Assembly: GCA_031287655.1 (NCBI GenBank)
Contig: JAITSR010000246.1
Coordinates: 1 to 7,185, forward strand
Source: Clostridiales bacterium
GTDB taxonomy: Bacteria > Bacillota > Clostridia > WRLR01
Length of the DNA: 7,185 nt
Direction: 5' to 3'
The position numbers and the translations under genes are program-made. Position 1 is the first letter of the stretch. Each line of letters opens with the position of its first letter. Shown here piece by piece: positions 5,712 to 7,185 of the stretch. The notes beneath the pieces are model-generated. The model had not been told where the DNA came from. It saw only the letters and a list, made by a program, of their open reading frames with translations, and made no database searches.

Positions 5712-6473
5712 GTGTTTGGGGCCGTTATCGGTTCTTTTTTGAATGTCTGCGTCTATCGGATTCCGCGCGACATGTCAATCGTGTCGCCGCGCTCACACTG
5801 CCCGGCCTGCGGCACTGTACTAAAGGCCTCAGAGCTCGTCCCGCTTGTAAGCTACGCCGCGCTCCGCGGGCGCTGCGGCACATGCCGTGAGCGCATCCCG
5901 CTCCGCGACCCGCTGGTCGAGGCGCTCTGCGGCGCGCTGTGGGCTTTTCTTTTTTTGCGGTACGGATTCTCTTTTTCGTTCTTCTGCGACGCCGTCTTCT
6001 TTTCGATTTTGCTCGCCGTCTTTTTTATCGACGTCGAGTGGCTGCGTATCCCGAACCCGCTCGTACTCTGCGCGATGCTGCCAGCCGCCGCGGCTTTCGG
6101 ACGGCACGCGCTCGCATCCCCCCTGCTGAGGCTGCGCGGCGGCTACCAGAGCGCGCATCCGCTCGCGCCGCTCCTCGGGCTGATCCCCGGCGCCGCCCTT
6201 TTCCTTCTGATTTATCTTTGCGCGCTGCTGATCTATCGCAACAACCGCGTGATCGGCATGGGCGACATCAAACTGATGATCCCCGTCGGCCTGCGCCTCG
6301 GCCTGTGGCAGTGCCTGCTCGCGGTCTTTTTGGCCGTCTCGCTCGGCGCGCTCACGGGCATTGTCCTGATCCTTGCCGGTAAAAAAAAGAGAAGGGACCC
6401 GATCCAGTTCGGCCCCTTCATCGTGATCGGCGCGTTTGCCGCGCCGCTTCTGCCTATATGGACGTTTGCGTGA
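5712..6473 (+). CDS. Type IV prepilin peptidase / N-methyltransferase (A24 family)
   Basis: This is a polytopic membrane aspartic protease that cleaves the leader of type IV-like prepilins and usually N-methylates the new N-terminus. From the GTG at 5712 it has 253 residues. The N-terminal domain shows GSFLNVCVYRIP (7-18) and a CPAC/CGTC zinc pair (Cys30, 33, 55, 58). The catalytic part has Asp107 in FIDVEWLRIPN and Asp185 in GMGDIKLM, then the typical QFGPFIVIGAF near the end. Six or seven further membrane helices are visible. The start is doubtful: in frame upstream, residues encoded from 5655 (IIIPASLSAPTITAAVFFFV) complete the first membrane helix, which the GTG start cuts short, so initiation at ATT 5655 (272 residues) is likely. 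It follows the small membrane protein closely. No pilin or pilus ATPase gene lies in the window, so its substrate is elsewhere (pilin, competence or secretion pseudopilin). Confidence 0.94.
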   Translation: MFGAVIGSFLNVCVYRIPRDMSIVSPRSHCPACGTVLKASELVPLVSYAALRGRCGTCRERIPLRDPLVEALCGALWAFLFLRYGFSFSFFCDAVFFSILLAVFFIDVEWLRIPNPLVLCAMLPAAAAFGRHALASPLLRLRGGYQSAHPLAPLLGLIPGAALFLLIYLCALLIYRNNRVIGMGDIKLMIPVGLRLGLWQCLLAVFLAVSLGALTGIVLILAGKKKRRDPIQFGPFIVIGAFAAPLLPIWTFA

Positions 6474-6490
6474 AACAGTCCGTTTCACGC
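6468..6490 (+). terminator. Hairpin over the prepilin peptidase stop codon
   Basis: GCGTGAAAC and GTTTCACGC form a perfect 9-bp stem with a 5-base loop, and the TGA stop lies in the left arm. Only TT follows, not a T-run, so intrinsic termination would be weak. It could also be a 3'-end stabilising hairpin. Confidence 0.4.
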
Positions 6491-6635
6491 TTCGATGGGG
6501 CACCCTATGGTTCCCCTCGATGCTCCCCTCCTACACTGCGGGAGAGGGGAATCCCCTCCCCACACCCCAAACTCCGTTTCGTCGTTATTTGTGACGGAAC
6601 GGAGCGACGAAATGGAGTTTCTATAAAAATCGGAC
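6474..6635. other. Gene-free, hairpin-dense stretch between convergent genes
   Basis: No credible gene is seen here. The stretch is packed with inverted repeats. A hairpin at 6492-6520 has arms TCGA and GGGG pairing with CCCC and TCGA, and a CTAT loop. A near-perfect palindrome GAGGGGA-A-TCCCCTC lies at 6544-6558. TTCCCCTC (6511-6518) can also pair with GAGGGGAA (6544-6551), and a long inverted repeat fills 6569-6620. C-runs dominate 6511-6568. The density of palindromes suggests either a bidirectional end region for the two convergent genes or a dispersed intergenic repeat. Confidence 0.6.
6569..6620. repeat. Long inverted repeat with a competing inner hairpin
   Basis: AAACTCCGTTTCGTCG (6569-6584) pairs with CGACGAAATGGAGTTT (6605-6620) over 16 positions, with a single G-U wobble in the plus-strand RNA and a 20-base loop. 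The left arm can instead pair with GACGGAACGGA (6593-6603) over 11 positions with one wobble. The two pairings exclude each other. Neither strand shows a T-run after the stem beyond its own TTT end. Confidence 0.75.
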
Positions 6636-6992
6636 TCAGTTCGCGGCGGTCGTACCCGCGGACTGCCGCCCCGCCGTCGACGCGCCCTGCGCCGCCGTCG
6701 TAGACGAAGCGTCGGAGGCCGCGACCGTCGTCGTGGCCTCCGGCTTGGGCGGAATGATCAGCGTCTGTCCGATCTTGATGTCGTCCGTCGTCAGGCCGTT
6801 CCGCTCTTTGATGTTCTTATAGAGATTCGCGTTCGCGTTGCCGTAGAACCGCTGCGCAATCCGCATCAGCGTATCGCCGGATTTGACGACGTATTCCTGC
6901 TCGGGCGGCGCGGTCGTGGTCGTCGTCGTCGGTACTGTCGTCGTCGGTTCTGTCGTCGTCGGCTCGTCCTCATCTCCGTTCGGATCCGTCAC
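6636..6992 (-). CDS. LysM-domain cell-wall-binding protein (3' part of an amber-interrupted gene)
   Basis: From the GTG at 6992 this encodes 118 residues. A Thr/Pro-rich linker (11-30, repeated EPTTT and VPTTT blocks) leads to one LysM domain (34-81) that begins YVVKSGDTLMRIAQRFYG and ends IKIGQTLIIP. An Ala/Ser/Thr-rich tail (85-118) follows. LysM binds the glycan of peptidoglycan or chitin-like polymers, so the domain must be outside the cell, yet no signal peptide or membrane helix lies within this short frame. The same frame stays open upstream from 6992 to a TAG at 7122-7124, encoding an Asp/Gly/Pro-rich linker, and beyond the TAG it encodes a membrane helix. The GTG is therefore probably not the true start, and there is no convincing ribosome site. 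The intact gene would be a membrane-anchored LysM protein. As the window stands, the product is either not exported or made only by read-through. Confidence 0.85.
   Translation of the reverse strand: MTDPNGDEDEPTTTEPTTTVPTTTTTTAPPEQEYVVKSGDTLMRIAQRFYGNANANLYKNIKERNGLTTDDIKIGQTLIIPPKPEATTTVAASDASSTTAAQGASTAGRQSAGTTAAN
6912..6960 (-). repeat. Short tandem repeats coding the Thr-rich linker
   Basis: Two 15-base units at 6931-6945 and 6946-6960 differ at one base, and partial GTC-rich copies lie at 6912-6930. They encode the EPTTT/VPTTT blocks. Such a tract can change length by slippage in steps of whole codons, altering the spacer between membrane and LysM domain without breaking the frame. Confidence 0.7.
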
Positions 6993-7185
6993 ATCGACAT
7001 AATTGTCCTCATCCCCACCGTCGCTGTCCGGGGAAGGCGTCGGCCTCGCTCCGGCGGGAGGCGTCGCAGTCGCTCGCGTACCACCGGCTGTGCCGTCGCC
7101 CGGATCACCGCGTATCAGGAACTAATAGGACACAAACAGGATAATCAGTAAAACGACCGTCGTAACGATACTCGTAATCAGCGAC
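6993..7185 (-). pseudogene. 5' part of the LysM gene: membrane helix, in-frame TAG, then linker (5' end cut by window edge)
   Basis: Reading in the LysM frame from the right edge, 20 codons give SLITSIVTTVVLLIILFVSY, a clear membrane helix. A TAG (7122-7124) follows, and the frame then continues without a stop through about 43 residues of Gly/Asp/Pro-rich linker into the LysM frame. A helix followed directly by an extracellular-type linker and LysM is the layout expected of one membrane-anchored protein, so the TAG looks like a lesion, a sequencing or assembly error, or a read-through site. No start codon lies between the TAG and the GTG at 6992. All complete genes in the window end in TGA or TAA, never TAG. 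Confidence 0.65.

Noticed and set aside
5829..6503. Minus-strand open frame of 224 residues opposite the peptidase
   Set aside because: It is highly charged with no domain. The plus strand holds both catalytic Asp motifs and the zinc cysteines.
6912..6960. CRISPR-like or regulatory repeat array
   Set aside because: The repeats are contiguous codon blocks for Thr-Pro, without spacers or palindromes.

Overview
The window looks like chromosome of a GC-rich, Gram-positive anaerobe, most likely a member of the Clostridia (Oscillospirales/Ruminococcaceae-like). The lineage call is inference. It rests on a repressor-type biotin ligase, an iron-sulfur-type flavin reductase, a LysM protein with a Thr-rich linker, SigA-type promoters, strong Shine-Dalgarno sites and many 4-base ATGA/GTGA gene overlaps. 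No tRNA, rRNA, CRISPR array, transposase or phage gene was seen.

Layout. (1) Positions 1-3447, minus strand: a three-gene operon behind a good promoter (3419-3447). In transcription order it encodes a MotA/TolQ/ExbB-type proton-channel subunit with a long helical tail, a MotB/OmpA-type partner with a long coiled coil, and a TPR-like protein that runs off the left edge. All three junctions are overlaps, so the products are probably made in fixed ratio. Together they look like an envelope-anchored, ion-driven rotary or force-generating complex. It resembles the ZorA/ZorB motor of Zorya antiphage systems and flagellar stators, but no flagellar gene and no ZorC/ZorD/ZorE-like effector is visible here. 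(2) 3480-5163, minus strand: a flavin reductase/iron-sulfur flavoprotein-like gene followed by birA with a GTGA overlap. (3) 5157-6473, plus strand: a small three-helix membrane protein and a type IV prepilin peptidase. They start from a promoter whose -35 box lies on top of the -35 box of the divergent reductase-birA promoter. (4) 6474-6635: a hairpin-rich, gene-free stretch between convergent genes. (5) 6636 to the right edge, minus strand: a LysM protein whose frame continues upstream through an in-frame TAG into a membrane helix, so it is either broken by an amber mutation or read through.

The points most worth following are the MotA/OmpA/TPR operon, the amber codon in the LysM gene, the overlapping divergent promoters, the probable ATT start of the prepilin peptidase, and the mutually exclusive hairpins at 6569-6620.
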